This document shows positions 33,999 through 43,638 of a stretch of 64,000 nt of DNA, one piece after another (position 1 is the first letter of the stretch; every line of letters begins with the position of its first letter). The stretch is from Wolfiporia cocos (taxonomy: Eukaryota > Basidiomycota > Agaricomycetes > Polyporales > Phaeolaceae): the NCBI GenBank assembly GCA_029448655.1, contig JACCLO010000002.1, positions 2,480,001 to 2,544,000 of the forward strand, read 5' to 3'. The notes beneath the pieces were generated by a model. That model worked only from the letters and a program-made list of their open reading frames with translations. It made no database searches and was not told the origin of the DNA. The translations under genes and the position numbers were made by a program.

Positions 33999-34883
33999 TC
34001 AGAAGAATCCGCCGCCGCCGAATCCGTTGTCAAAGCCTCCTCCACCAAATCCTCCATCAAAAGGCCCGCCGAATCCTCCATCAAAAGGCCCACCAAAGCC
34101 GCCAAAGCCGCCACCAAAGTCGTCCAAAGCCTCTCCAAGTATGAGTCCGCCCGCTAGCCCACCAAGTAACGGTAGCCCAACTCCACCAAATCCGTGTCTA
34201 TTGCCCCCATACGAGTTGCCGTACGAGTTGCCGCCAAACCCGCCAAGCCCGCCAAGCCCGCCAAGCCCACCGAACCTGCCAGATCCTGGCCGGTTGTAGC
34301 TGTAAGGATCTCCCATGGGCGGACGGAATGCAGGCTGGTATCCTGGGGTGCTATATGGACGCTGCTGTTGTGGCTGCTGCGAGATTCTAAATATACTGGT
34401 GCGTTAAGTGGCAAGTGGTTTGCTTACCAGTCGATTTTGCAGCCTCCCCATGAATCCTCCTTCGTGATGCCTGTGGTGACCGAACAATCCCCGACTGGAC
34501 GTGGCATCGGGCGGTGGCGTTCTTGGCTGTGAAGTCGCAGTTCGTGCGCTAGCATTAGGAACTGTCAAGTTAGGCCTCGTAGAGCCTGAGAACGAATGCC
34601 GGCGCGGTGTATATGGCGGCGGCGGATCGTTTGAGTTCTGGCTCATACTGGCAATGCGGTCTCGGATGTCTGGGTGCTCGCGAAGGAAGTGCTCGTCCTC
34701 GAACGGGTGCACCCATATCGACCGTGGGGGCTTCGCATTGGTGTCCACCTGCAAGCGAAGAGAGTATGTTCGAACCCCTGTCCACATGACGCTGCGAGTG
34801 AGACGTACCCAAAAGGGGTGTTTTGTACGCTCATCGTACTCCTGAATCCATCCGTCAGGTAGAGCAGTGGGGTTGAACGACAT
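33999..34883 (-). CDS. WW-domain protein with glycine-rich C-terminus
   Basis: ATG 34883-34881 starts MSFNPTALPDGWIQEYDERT, the first half of a WW domain (LPDGW). A short intron splits it before VDTNAKPPRSIWVHP, which supplies the Pro-binding half with the second Trp. Then FEDEHFLREHPDIRDR, a Ser/Pro/Thr-rich linker containing a PPPPYTP motif (itself a PPxY-type WW ligand), and a His-rich patch (GLFGHHRHHEGGFMGRLQNR). After an intron ending at CTCGCAG the protein has QPQQQRPYSTPGYQPAFRPP and a low-complexity Gly/Phe-rich tail with repeats FGGPFDGG, ending at 33999. It probably works as an adaptor that binds proline-rich partners. The tail resembles glycine-rich, membrane- or condensate-associated proteins, but function is unknown. 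Confidence 0.82.
34031..34110 (-). repeat. Short in-frame repeats in the glycine-rich tail
   Basis: A 24-nt unit containing cctccatcaaaaggccc occurs twice in tandem (about 34048-34095) and encodes GGPFDGGF repeats on the minus strand. A second run at about 34238-34270 repeats the 9-nt unit aagcccgcc, giving GGL repeats. They lie in low-complexity coding sequence. Confidence 0.8.
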
Positions 34884-35504
34884 CGTGAAGGGGAATGATG
34901 GTAATTAGAGGTGAGTGAAGATTATTCGAATCCGATCCGGGTTGTCCTTTATATGCTGACTGTAGTGGTGGTGTGGTGCGCCACTACTGCGCGCTCTGAT
35001 GTCATTTGAAACTCAGCCAACCTGTGCAGGAACATTCAGGGGCCGTGCCCAGAGTTAGCAGCGATGACAGACCAGCGATGACAGACCGGTGACAGAACCG
35101 GTGCTGCGCCCTCTAGCTGCCGCCTGCATTCCCAGGGCGTCTAAGTGTACTGGAATGCACTTTAGCACAGGGTTAACCCGATGATCCTTATAGGTTCTCC
35201 GGCCCGCAAGTATGAGTACTGGCCTTGCTTTCTCCGGAGTCAGCTCACTGCTACTCCAGTGCTCGTTTTAATTCTCCCTGCCGTTACGCACCGCCACACA
35301 GGAATATCCAACGTTCGGCAGTGCATATCGTGACTCAACTACTGTTACAAGCCATGGACCGAGAGAAGCGGCTGTGGAAGGTATGTTTGCGTGTTTGAGT
35401 TTTCGAATTTGATCAAGATAGAGAAATGATGCAACGACGTGAGATAAATCATAAATGAGACGGTATAAATGGCAGATGGGGTGCCGACGAGATTGGTAGT
35501 TAAC
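34884..35504. other. Intergenic, with a short direct repeat
   Basis: It contains the promoter of the WW gene and the 3' flank of the C2H2 gene. At about 35062-35090 a 14-nt unit (agcgatgacagacc) occurs twice in tandem, followed by a partial copy (gtgacagaacc). No supported gene. Confidence 0.55.
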
Positions 35505-36487
35505 CTAAGCCTGCAGTTGTAGAGAACGGATGATCTCCTCGATCTTCTGTATCTTCTTTTGGGTAGGCATCTGCACGAGCATGAGCTTGAGCTCAGCGAA
35601 TGGCGATGCAGGGAGCTCACCTGAATGAACTGGTGCATTCTCCGTTTGCGTTCAGCACTGGCCTCCTGCTTACGTGCAACGCGCTCGACGAACTTCCAGA
35701 TAGCTCGATCAGGGATATCGTCGTTGCCTTCCTCCCGATGTCCACCTTGTCGCCCCCGTCTTGACGTCTTATCTTTGTATCTTCGCGAATCTCCATTCCA
35801 GCCGTGCACTCGGTCTGATGCCGTGGGCGTGGATATGCCCCAGCCTGCTTTGCCTGCGCCCCACCGATCGGGCTTGTCGGCGACGCCATCCCACCCCCAG
35901 CCCGCCGTATCCCATGCAGGAGCATCCCCCCAGCCGTCCCCTCCCCATATCTCCACACCAAGATCACCGCCCCATCCTCCAGCTTCCTGCTCTGCGCGTC
36001 TCTTGTTCCACTGCTCGTCGACCCTCGCAAAGTAATCCTCCATCCTACCCGCTTCCTCGCCCCTCTCCGCCGCCATGACGCCCTCCCTCCAGAACGGCAC
36101 AAAGTCCTTCAGGCTGTCCACGCGTCCCTGCTTCTCCCATTCTTTCAGGTCAAACAATGGGGAGGGTGCAGCCTCAGCCTTCCAGCCCGAGTCGTTGGGC
36201 TGGGGATCGATGTGGTTGTATTCCTGGACATGCGTGGCGTGGGCGCGGCTACGCTCGTGCTGTACGGCTGTGGCGGTACTCATCGGCTCGCGACTGACGC
36301 CAGCGCACACATTGCAATACCACTGCCCATCTTTATGAGTGAAATCTGAGACGAGTAGCGTGCATACCAGTTAGCGACTGGACGCACATCAACCCAGTGA
36401 ACAGGACTGACGGTGTCTGTTGTTGAACTCCAGAGTCACACAGCTAGAGGACGAGGCTTGAGCGCACGAGCGTCCGTCGTAAGACAT
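35505..36487 (-). CDS. C2H2 zinc-finger protein with Trp/Gly-rich middle
   Basis: ATG 36487-36485 gives MSYDGRSCAQASSSSCVTLE. A GTCAGT..CAG intron joins this to HFTHKDGQWYCNVCAG. The finger is C-x2-C (CNVC) followed by QHERSRAHATHV, with two histidines five residues apart, a C2H2-like arrangement. Next come DLKEWEKQGRVDSLKDFVPF, an acidic/basic helical region (EDYFARVDEQWNKRRAEQEA), a strikingly Trp/Gly/Asp-rich segment (IWGGDGWGDAPAWDTAGWGW) and a basic stretch. A final small exon gives MPTQKKIQKIEEIIRSLQLQ and stop at 35507-35505. A nucleic-acid-binding role is likely from the finger; the target is unknown. The 5' flank at 36495-36530 has a gagaga/gggaga microrepeat. Confidence 0.75.
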
Positions 36488-36994
36488 GATGGATGTTCAT
36501 GAGAGAGATGGGAGAGATGGGAGAGAGATATCCAACAAGAGCCGTGAAGAAGTCCTTGCCACGATCACAGTAGTGGGCCACTTAAGTTAAGGACGATCGG
36601 ACTCGGAGCATTCTTGTGCCCAGCCCACGTGATAGGCCACATCTAGTACGCCTGGCTAGAAAGTGGCGACCTGTGCTTTCCTAGCCTTACTATTCACTGC
36701 CGATGGCCTAGCTTGGGTACCAATAGTAGACTCAGCCCACCAGATCGCTATGGAACATTGAAGATGCCCACACCAAGCAAAGGCTCGTACGATTTACTAC
36801 GAGTGCCACTTATGTAAACAGGACCAGATAAATCGACTGCTACTAACAAAGCTAATGAAACAGTATCAATATCAACGATCTTCCGTAAAAACGCCTCCGG
36901 GCTCATGCGTGGTAAGCTTGTACATACATGTACGGTGTCCATGAGCAAATATAAAAAATAAGATAGTGCCGAGCGTTGCCTCATGCCCTTCGGG
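36488..36994. other. Intergenic, no gene called
   Basis: This is the promoter of the C2H2 gene and the 3' flank of the LCCL gene. A minus-strand frame of 78 residues (36984-36748) lies directly downstream of the LCCL stop; it has no family match and is probably 3' untranslated sequence. Confidence 0.5.
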
Positions 36995-39123
36995 TCATGT
37001 CGAGGTCCCCGGAAGAGGATCGACCCAGGTCCCGTTCGGCCAAAGAGTCGCCGGCATGGTATAGTCGCCCGTCGTACCTGTGTCGGATGCTATGTACTGT
37101 CCGCAACCCGATGTCAGACTATCATATCTGCTGCAGCAGGCTATGTATGGGGGTACTTACAGCAAGGCGGAAGAAGTGTGGCAGGCCTATTTGCAGAGAA
37201 GCCAGAGAGAAGTTGAGTGCTGACCCGACATAGCGTTCGACGTCGTCGATAATCAGCGAGAAACTAGTCCAGCCTTCACTTGCATCCGGCAGGGCGTTCC
37301 AGGTTATCAATTGCTCATGGAGAGAGATCGATGCATTCCAGGTCGTCGAGTTCGTCACGAACGAAGGCATCGCTGAACCGGACGCCCCGTCGCCTTGCAA
37401 CTGAGAAGGAGGTGAGTGACACTCATGCCTCAGCAAGATGAGCGGTGTCAAGCACTCACATCGGCTGCAGTCTGCAGAATGGAAGCGAAGCCCCACGCAG
37501 CGACACCATTCAGGAACATACCGAGCAAGAAGCCTTGGTAGATAGCTGACAGCCGCGTCGGCCACGCAGTTCCGGGGATGAGCACCATGGCAATGATATA
37601 GTGGTGCAACCTGAACTCTAAGCCAGGCAGCAGCGCCAATACCATTGCGACTAGCCCTCCTGCGACATACCACCCAGCATAGTAGGGGAGCCAGCCGGTC
37701 TTGCGAATGACCCGGACCTGGTTGATCACGATGACAAGCAAGATGACCAGGATGATAATGAGCGCGGTGATTGCGCCCGGCTGCGTGCGAAGGTCCGACG
37801 CCACGAGCCGGTCAATGGGGATCTTGTCCATGGTGATATTCGTAAGCACGCCCGCCCAGAATGTCGGCAGATACCAGACGGAGGCCTCGATCGGCGCATC
37901 CCTGAACGCGGGGAGCGTGAACCGGATCGCAAGCCGCCAGAACGCATAGGCCACGAAGAGTGCGGGGAGGAATGCCGCGAACGCGTCGTCGAGGGGCGGC
38001 GGCGTTGCCATGGGCTCCGAAAACAGCGCAACATGCCAGAAGCCGATGCAGACCAGGCACCAGTATGCCACGATAGGTTTGGGCCGCAGCACAAGAAAGA
38101 TCAGCGCAGTGATAATAACATTGAACGCAAGAGCAGGCGTGCGCAAGTCGTCGCAGTGGTGCAGAGAAGTACTCGAGAGGAAACGGAAGGAGAGCGGGAA
38201 GACAGTGGGGAAGCCGATAGACGTTAGTCCATAGCCAGTGAAAGGCAGATAATCCGTGTAGTTGCCCACGAGTGCTAGAGAAGCACAACCTCCCCTAGAA
38301 TTAGTGATGAGGCCCCTATGCCGCAGCGCAGGCAACGTTGGTACACGATCACAAGAGTGTGATACATGAGCACTCACGACTGGATTGCGGCTGCGCAGAT
38401 GAACGTGTCTCCGCGATACGTCCTGTTCTCATCGCCTCCCCCAACAATGAGCGGAACCCACTCCACCTGCTGATCGCCGACAGTGCGTGGGTTCTGCAGC
38501 ACTACGCCGCTGCACTGCGCCGGGCATCGAAAGTCGAACGTGGAACCGTTGAATGGCGCGCAGTCCTCGCCATTAAGCCCGCAGCCATTGTTCGCAGCCC
38601 AGTACGTTGCCGTGCAGCTGATGAACGAGTCGGCGGGCGTCAAGAAGGACTGTGCGCGGGAGAAGAAGGCGAAGGCGATGATGTAGCCGGCGGCTAGGAT
38701 GACGAACAAACGTGCATCGGTGAAGGGGCGTGTTACGCGGATCAGGGCTGGCTCAAGAGCGAGACTGTGCGTTCGTCGGCCGGTGTACAATGTCAAGTTC
38801 AAAAAGGGTGTCGGCGCTGCGGCGGCGACGGATCGTTGAGAGACGGCGCGTGCGGGTAGTGCGAAACATCACACACCTGGCAGGTCGACCTTGGGCCTCG
38901 GGCCCCTCAGGTAACGTATGAACCGAGCGAGGCGAGGATATTTCGGACCCAGGGTCCTGCCAAACCTGCTGTACCAGGGATCAGGTGGACCCGGTATTGA
39001 AAGAAGGTCCTGTACTTCGAATGCCTCCGCAGGCGACTTGCAGGGCAGTCTTTCCTTCGCTGACTCTGGGTCCGTGCCGCTGTCTACGGTACGCGAGGAG
39101 CTCGTGATGGAACCAGACTCCAT
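36995..39123 (-). CDS. LCCL-domain multi-pass membrane protein
   Basis: ATG 39123-39121 starts a cytosolic N-terminus that ends in the block YSRFGRTLGPKYPRLARFIR and YLRGPRPKVDLP. An intron then leads to the membrane segment FVILAAGYIIAFAFFSRAQS. The lumenal LCCL domain follows: FISCTATYWAANNGCGLNGE, FDFRCPAQCSGVVLQNPRTV, YRGDTFICAAAIQS, and after an intron GLITNSRGGCASLALVGNYT. Its paired cysteines are in place. Several further transmembrane segments follow (AFNVIITALIFLVLRPK, AITALIIILVILLVIVINQV, GWYVAGGLVAMVLALLPG, YQGFLLGMFLNGVAAWGF) and a C-terminal lumenal part, ending TYDYTMP-like GDYTMPATLWPNGTWVDPLP. The LCCL domain is named for limulus factor C, Coch and Lgl1. The role in fungi is unknown; secretory-pathway location is inferred. 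Confidence 0.87.
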
Positions 39124-39617
39124 TGCGCGCCCGTTCGAAGTGTGTCAGAACAAGCGAACTGGTGCTATGCAACGGATTCGGACATGTGCAGGTCGTGAGG
39201 CGGTGCCCGGCGACCCAGTCACGATGAAGAAGTCAAAGCGTGTGGCTCCGGGGCTGTGTGCATCTGCTTCCGCACATCCGACAGGTTGTAGCGCATTCGA
39301 GCTGCGCACGCAGATTCTCCAAAATCAAGATTCAAGATCTCAAAAACATATTTTCCGAATGGAAATAGCGCACGCGAAAATCCCTCCGACGCCCGTGAAT
39401 GCGAAGATTCATCATGTATCATGGTCGACAGAAGCGCGACAGATGTATTTAGATGATGCCGATGTAATGCAGTGTCTGAAGCAACTCACCCCATCAGACT
39501 GGAGCTGTGCATATAGATATCCCCGCAGGGATCATACTCGTTATAAGACCCTTCGAGCGAGTGTGCCTCCTCACCAATCATCTGAATCACTCACACTCCA
39601 TCGCATCTCATCTCACA
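39124..39617. other. Divergent intergenic region
   Basis: About 490 bp between the LCCL gene (minus) and the lipocalin-sized gene (plus), so it holds both promoters. An open frame runs through it on the plus strand (38918-39655), but it overlaps the LCCL start in antisense and has no family match. Confidence 0.5.
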
Positions 39618-40349
39618 ATGGCTGTTCCACCCAACATGACCGTCCTCAACACTAGTGGGAAGTATTTCATGGTAAGTGCAGCTCGCATCCGGTGTGGAAG
39701 GCTGATCTCAGCTCGGATGCACAGAACACGTCGCTGAGCGACGACACCGACGAGATCCTGCGGCTGCAAGGCGTAGGCTGGGTGAAGCGCAAGATCATCC
39801 GCGTAGGCACACTCTACCTCAATATAAATCACTACACGGACGACGCGTCCATCGAGCATATCGATATCGTGCAGAGCTTATCTGGACTGTCGACTTCGTC
39901 AGAGGACCGCATTCTGGACTGGGTCGAACGGCCACACGAGGACGACGTCTTCGGCGACGTGCTCAACATTAACAAGCGTGTCGCCGCGGGAGAGGTCGAG
40001 GGCGATTGGCTCAAGATGGGATGGACGGAGGACACGCTCGAGAAGGGCTTGGTGTATACCCGTGCCAGGAGCGATACAGCAAAGAGCGGAACAACCTGGC
40101 TTGCGGTACAGGTGAGTGGCCCGGAAGATTTGTGTACAGATTCTCGGCGATCGGCTGACTGGCGACAAGACGTGGGGATTCGAAGTTATGAATGGTGAGA
40201 GAAGATACGTGCGGCACGTCGACTTCACCGGTCCGAAGGGGGAGAAAGTCCACGCTCGCCTGGTTTATGACTACCGTGAGTGGATTGTACGACGTCGCGT
40301 CAGCAGTGCACAAAGTGACCTATTGATGCACCCAGAGGGACCACGATGA
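39618..40349 (+). CDS. Conserved small fungal protein, possibly lipocalin/FABP-like
   Basis: ATG 39618 gives MAVPPNMTVLNTSGKYFM. After a short intron comes NTSLSDDTDEILRLQGVGWV, KRKIIRVGTLYLNINHY, IEHIDIVQSL, SSEDRILDWVERPHEDDVFG, DWLKMGWTEDTLEKGLVYTR, SDTAKSGTTWLAVQ, then after an intron TWGFEVMNGERRYVRHVDFT and HARLVYDY. Splicing the last intron (40280-40337 approx.) gives a final QGPR and stop at 40347-40349; without splicing the tail is longer and basic. The size, the repeated short strands and a GTTW-x-Q-TWGFE motif suggest a beta-barrel ligand-binding protein. Function is not known and the lipocalin link is my inference. Confidence 0.78.
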
Positions 40350-40469
40350 ATCACACACTATTGTGTGCACAGAGAAAGCACAGCGGCTGTGAGAAGGGAA
40401 TGGACGCGCTGCGTCACGTACATGTAACATAGACCACACACTCACCTATATCCACATTCACCATAATGA

Positions 40470-41099
40470 TCAGTCATCTTTGAGCGGAAAGATAGTGATA
40501 ATCTTCCACTTTGCGTCCTTTCCTCGCTCCCAAGCCTGAGGCCCCCTACTCTCCTCTCCACCGAATTCAACCATCACTCCGTCTCTCGACCATTCGCACC
40601 AAATGCCAATCGACCCCGACGATGGTCCTGCGCCTCCGCCTTTGCGGGCAGGCTCTCCCATGCACTCCACGAACTCCTTCCCGGTTGTCTCCGGCTTGAC
40701 CTCGAACTGTGCCGGACGAGGGTTTTTGCCCTCCTCTACTGGCAGAGGTACCAGCGACAGAACAAGCGGTGAGATCGGGAATGTGGAGTAAGTTACTTTG
40801 GATTTGCTGCCAGAAACAGAGTTTGCGCTCGTGTTATAAATATCAATCCCGTCAACTACGAGATCAGACGTGTTCAGATCGTCTAGCTTGAGGCCTGTCT
40901 TTGGCTTGTAGCCATTGATTGGCTTGAAGAGCAAGCTGAGCCCGAGCGCATAGTAATTGAAATAGACCGCGTCAGGATACGATTTGACCTCGGGAACAGT
41001 TTTCGAGGTAGACGCTGCCAATGCCGTGATAAGTTCTGTGAGCTTTGTCGAAGATGGTTTGAGACCCAAGAAAGTCTTGATATTGAGCGAGTCGCTCAT
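40470..41099 (-). CDS. Conserved unknown protein, single exon
   Basis: I do not recognise a named family. From ATG 41099-41097 the protein begins MSDSLNIKTFLGLKPSSTKL and has conserved-looking blocks YPDAVYFNYYALGLSLLFKP, DDLNTSDLVVDGIDIYNTS, PISPLVLSLVPLPVEEGKNP and, at the C-terminus, SSGSIGIWCEWSRDGVMVEF with DAKWKIITIFP. An in-frame ATG at 41135 would add twelve residues. There are no introns, signal peptide or membrane segments. It is divergent from seipin with only about 100 bp between the two starts, which suggests a shared promoter but not necessarily shared function. Confidence 0.75.
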   Translation of the reverse strand: MSDSLNIKTFLGLKPSSTKLTELITALAASTSKTVPEVKSYPDAVYFNYYALGLSLLFKPINGYKPKTGLKLDDLNTSDLVVDGIDIYNTSANSVSGSKSKVTYSTFPISPLVLSLVPLPVEEGKNPRPAQFEVKPETTGKEFVECMGEPARKGGGAGPSSGSIGIWCEWSRDGVMVEFGGEESRGPQAWERGKDAKWKIITIFPLKDD

Positions 41100-41200
41100 C
41101 GTCGACGTCGTCAGCGAAAAGGCGGAGAAAATCACGTGGGAACGCGTCGCGCGAAGACGTCACGCGTCTAGGAACCGACTCCCTCGTTCAACCGCCCGCC

Positions 41201-42705
41201 ATGGCCGGCGCACCCTCAGACGACAAGGCGCAGCTGAAGCAGCGCATCGTCAACGATGTTGACGGAATCACCGCGTATATATTCCCTATTCACTACCCCG
41301 TCAAGCTCCTCGGCGACATAATGGCGGCGATATTCCGGTTCGCGATCCCGTATACCCCCAACCTCATCCCGCTGGCCGTTTTCCTCTTGTCCTTGCCAGT
41401 TATTGCGTTCATGTCGATCTCTGCGGGATGGCTCGTGTGGAGGAGCGTTGCGGTAGCTTGGGAGACGGAGCTGTACCTGCAGTATGGGTACGCCTCTCGT
41501 CAAAGCATGAACAAATGCAAGTAATGCTGAAGCATCATATAGCGACGGTGTACCACCATATGCAGAATTTTATCTCCCATACATTGCGACGAAACAACCT
41601 TATGATATCTCGTTGCATCTCACTGTACCCGCAACCGAACCGAACATTGCCCTAGGCAATTTCATGACAACCCTCACGCTCATTACTCCTTTGAACAGAA
41701 CGCTTGCATACGTTCGAAAGCCGGTAAAAGCTACATCCAATCTTCGTATTTTAAGTAGGCTGATTGGCCTCAAGGCCATAGTTCTACCGCGGTCGTCCGC
41801 CCCTTGGTCGTTCCTATACAACTGGCCTGGCACAGTCGACTTGCGCATCATAATGCTAAAGTCGTTCGCTATCGAGGCGAGCAGAGCAATTGCTCGAGTA
41901 GAGATCGGCAGGAAAGATCAATGGAGAAGCCTATGGAATGGCGAGGGACGCGAAATCAGTGTTCTAACCGCAGTCCTTCGCGGGTCCGTTGTGCACAAGG
42001 GCATCCGGTATGCTCCAATATCGTCTGCCTAACGCTAGTTCCGGGCACCGCCATCTGATACGCTCGAATCACTTTCACAGCGGCCTTATAGCGCGCTTCC
42101 CTCTTATATCCGCGCTCATTGCTACCCTCACGTTCATGTTCATCTCCTTCGTCGTCCTCGCGTCGTGTTTGCTCCCCGGACTCGAGATGCGCTTCGATAG
42201 CGACCCACATGCCAACGATCCTCCCCCGCCACGGCGGCGCAGACCAACCCGGCCGCGGCCCAGCTCGAGTGTAGTGGACACTCCCGACGAGAGGAGCACT
42301 CGCAAGCCGAAGACGCGGAGGAGGAGTAGCGAGCAGGGCGTGCCGGAGCCACCTCGCTACTCTGGGATGGTAGGCCCCCTCTACCTTTTCTTTGTGGATG
42401 ACAGTTCTGACTCTCGTGTCTATGTACTGCAGTCTTCCCCCACGCAGCAAGCAGAACAGGTAAAGACAGAAGAACCACATTCCTCGATAGAGCTCGACCC
42501 GCTCGATCCCGAGCTCAGTATGCTGCGGCAGCACTCGGAGCCTATCATCAACTTCGACGGCAGCCTGGAACAGTTGAATCAATTCCGTTTCTCGGGCAGC
42601 CCGCCCATGACGGGCACCCCTGCCATGTTTCAATCTGAACCGCAACTTCGTCGACGGCGTTCACGATCTTCTCTGCCAAGCTATGATGCCGATGCCGATG
42701 CCTGA
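41201..42705 (+). CDS. SEI1: Seipin (lipid-droplet assembly protein)
   Basis: An ER membrane protein that organises lipid-droplet formation at ER-droplet contacts. ATG 41201 gives a short cytosolic N-terminus, then the first membrane segment NLIPLAVFLLSLPVIAFMSI. After an intron (about 41489-41541) the lumenal seipin domain reads VPPYAEFYLPYIATKQPYDI, SLHLTVPATEPNIALGNFMT, LTLITPLNRTLAYVRKP, WSFLYNWPGTVDLRIIMLKS, SRAIARVEIGRKDQWRSLWN, GEGREISVLTAVLRGSVVHK. A second membrane segment follows (LIATLTFMFISFVVLASCLL). The cytosolic C-terminus is long, Arg/Ser-rich and disordered, and ends RRRRSRSSLPSYDADADA. The domain order and both hydrophobic segments match the family; the extended basic tail is common in basidiomycete members. 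Confidence 0.92.
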
Positions 42706-43638
42706 ACGAAATTCATATGCCATTGCGCTGAATTGGCCATCACCTTCCTCGGGCTATGCGTATTCTTCCTCTTCCCAATCTCGCACGATGGACGCGCGCC
42801 ACGATCGGTGCTTCTGTATAGACTGTATAACTCAATAAGCCAGCGACCTATATTGTCTTCATCGTGTATACAAGCGTGTCATATCACCCACGTTTTGTCC
42901 GCTATACGTACTGGGTTCCACTGACTAATCACCGAAATAACCTGCCCGTCTGATACAATGAGCAGTATGTGCACTGAGAGTGAAGTTGTATCTTCATCCT
43001 GTAAATATCCAAATGTCGCCGAGCTTTTAGTACATTCTATTAATACTATTGAGTTTCGTCCATCAGTGAGATGGCAGGGATCCGGACGCCGTGTTCCAGA
43101 ATTTGTGCCCCGGGATCGATGTCCTCACGGTTACAGTGCCTAAGCAAATATGATTGTCGCAATGGCATTCGACGCTCCGGCTGACTATCAGAGGATATGT
43201 TGCCCGCAAAAAAGAATGATCTCAGGCGCGAGAAACTCTCCACAGGTTCCTGAGATGGATGTTACTAGCATGATAATTCTGGGTGGAGCAGGTCAAGTTC
43301 AACCTCCAGAAGTAGTCCCGATATCTTCTCTGCTCACTACATTGCGGTGTTTGCGGTGTTCATATATATCTATATTTGTAGGAACGTAAAACGCGGAGAC
43401 ACAGTATGTATGGGACAGCACCAGATACTACCGGCGTATCTCAACGGTGAAAGATACACGGAAACGCCTAGCTAGACCTCCCTTGCATATTGGGATTGAC
43501 CCCTCCATATACATTATGATCAACATACATATTATATTACTTGGCCAATGGCTGTCAGAACACCGGACGGTCCTCATAGCAATCTATTGTCACAGAGACC
43601 CACAGATACTCACTTTCTTTGCGCAAGTGTCCCGCATG
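42706..43638. other. Convergent 3' flanks, 0.9 kb without a gene
   Basis: This lies between the 3' ends of seipin and the FAS1 protein gene. Base composition is lower in GC, with short frames only. Nothing recognisable; length is more than two 3' untranslated regions need. Confidence 0.5.

Noticed and set aside
34740..34800. T-loop-like sequence ggttcgaaca, considered as part of a tRNA
   Set aside because: It sits within a 60-nt intron of the WW gene, and no matching acceptor stem, D-arm or anticodon arm is present. Similar TTCGAA matches elsewhere were also rejected.
38918..39655. 245-residue plus-strand open frame between the LCCL and lipocalin-sized genes
   Set aside because: It overlaps the LCCL first exon in antisense and the true start of the next gene in another frame; composition is not protein-like.
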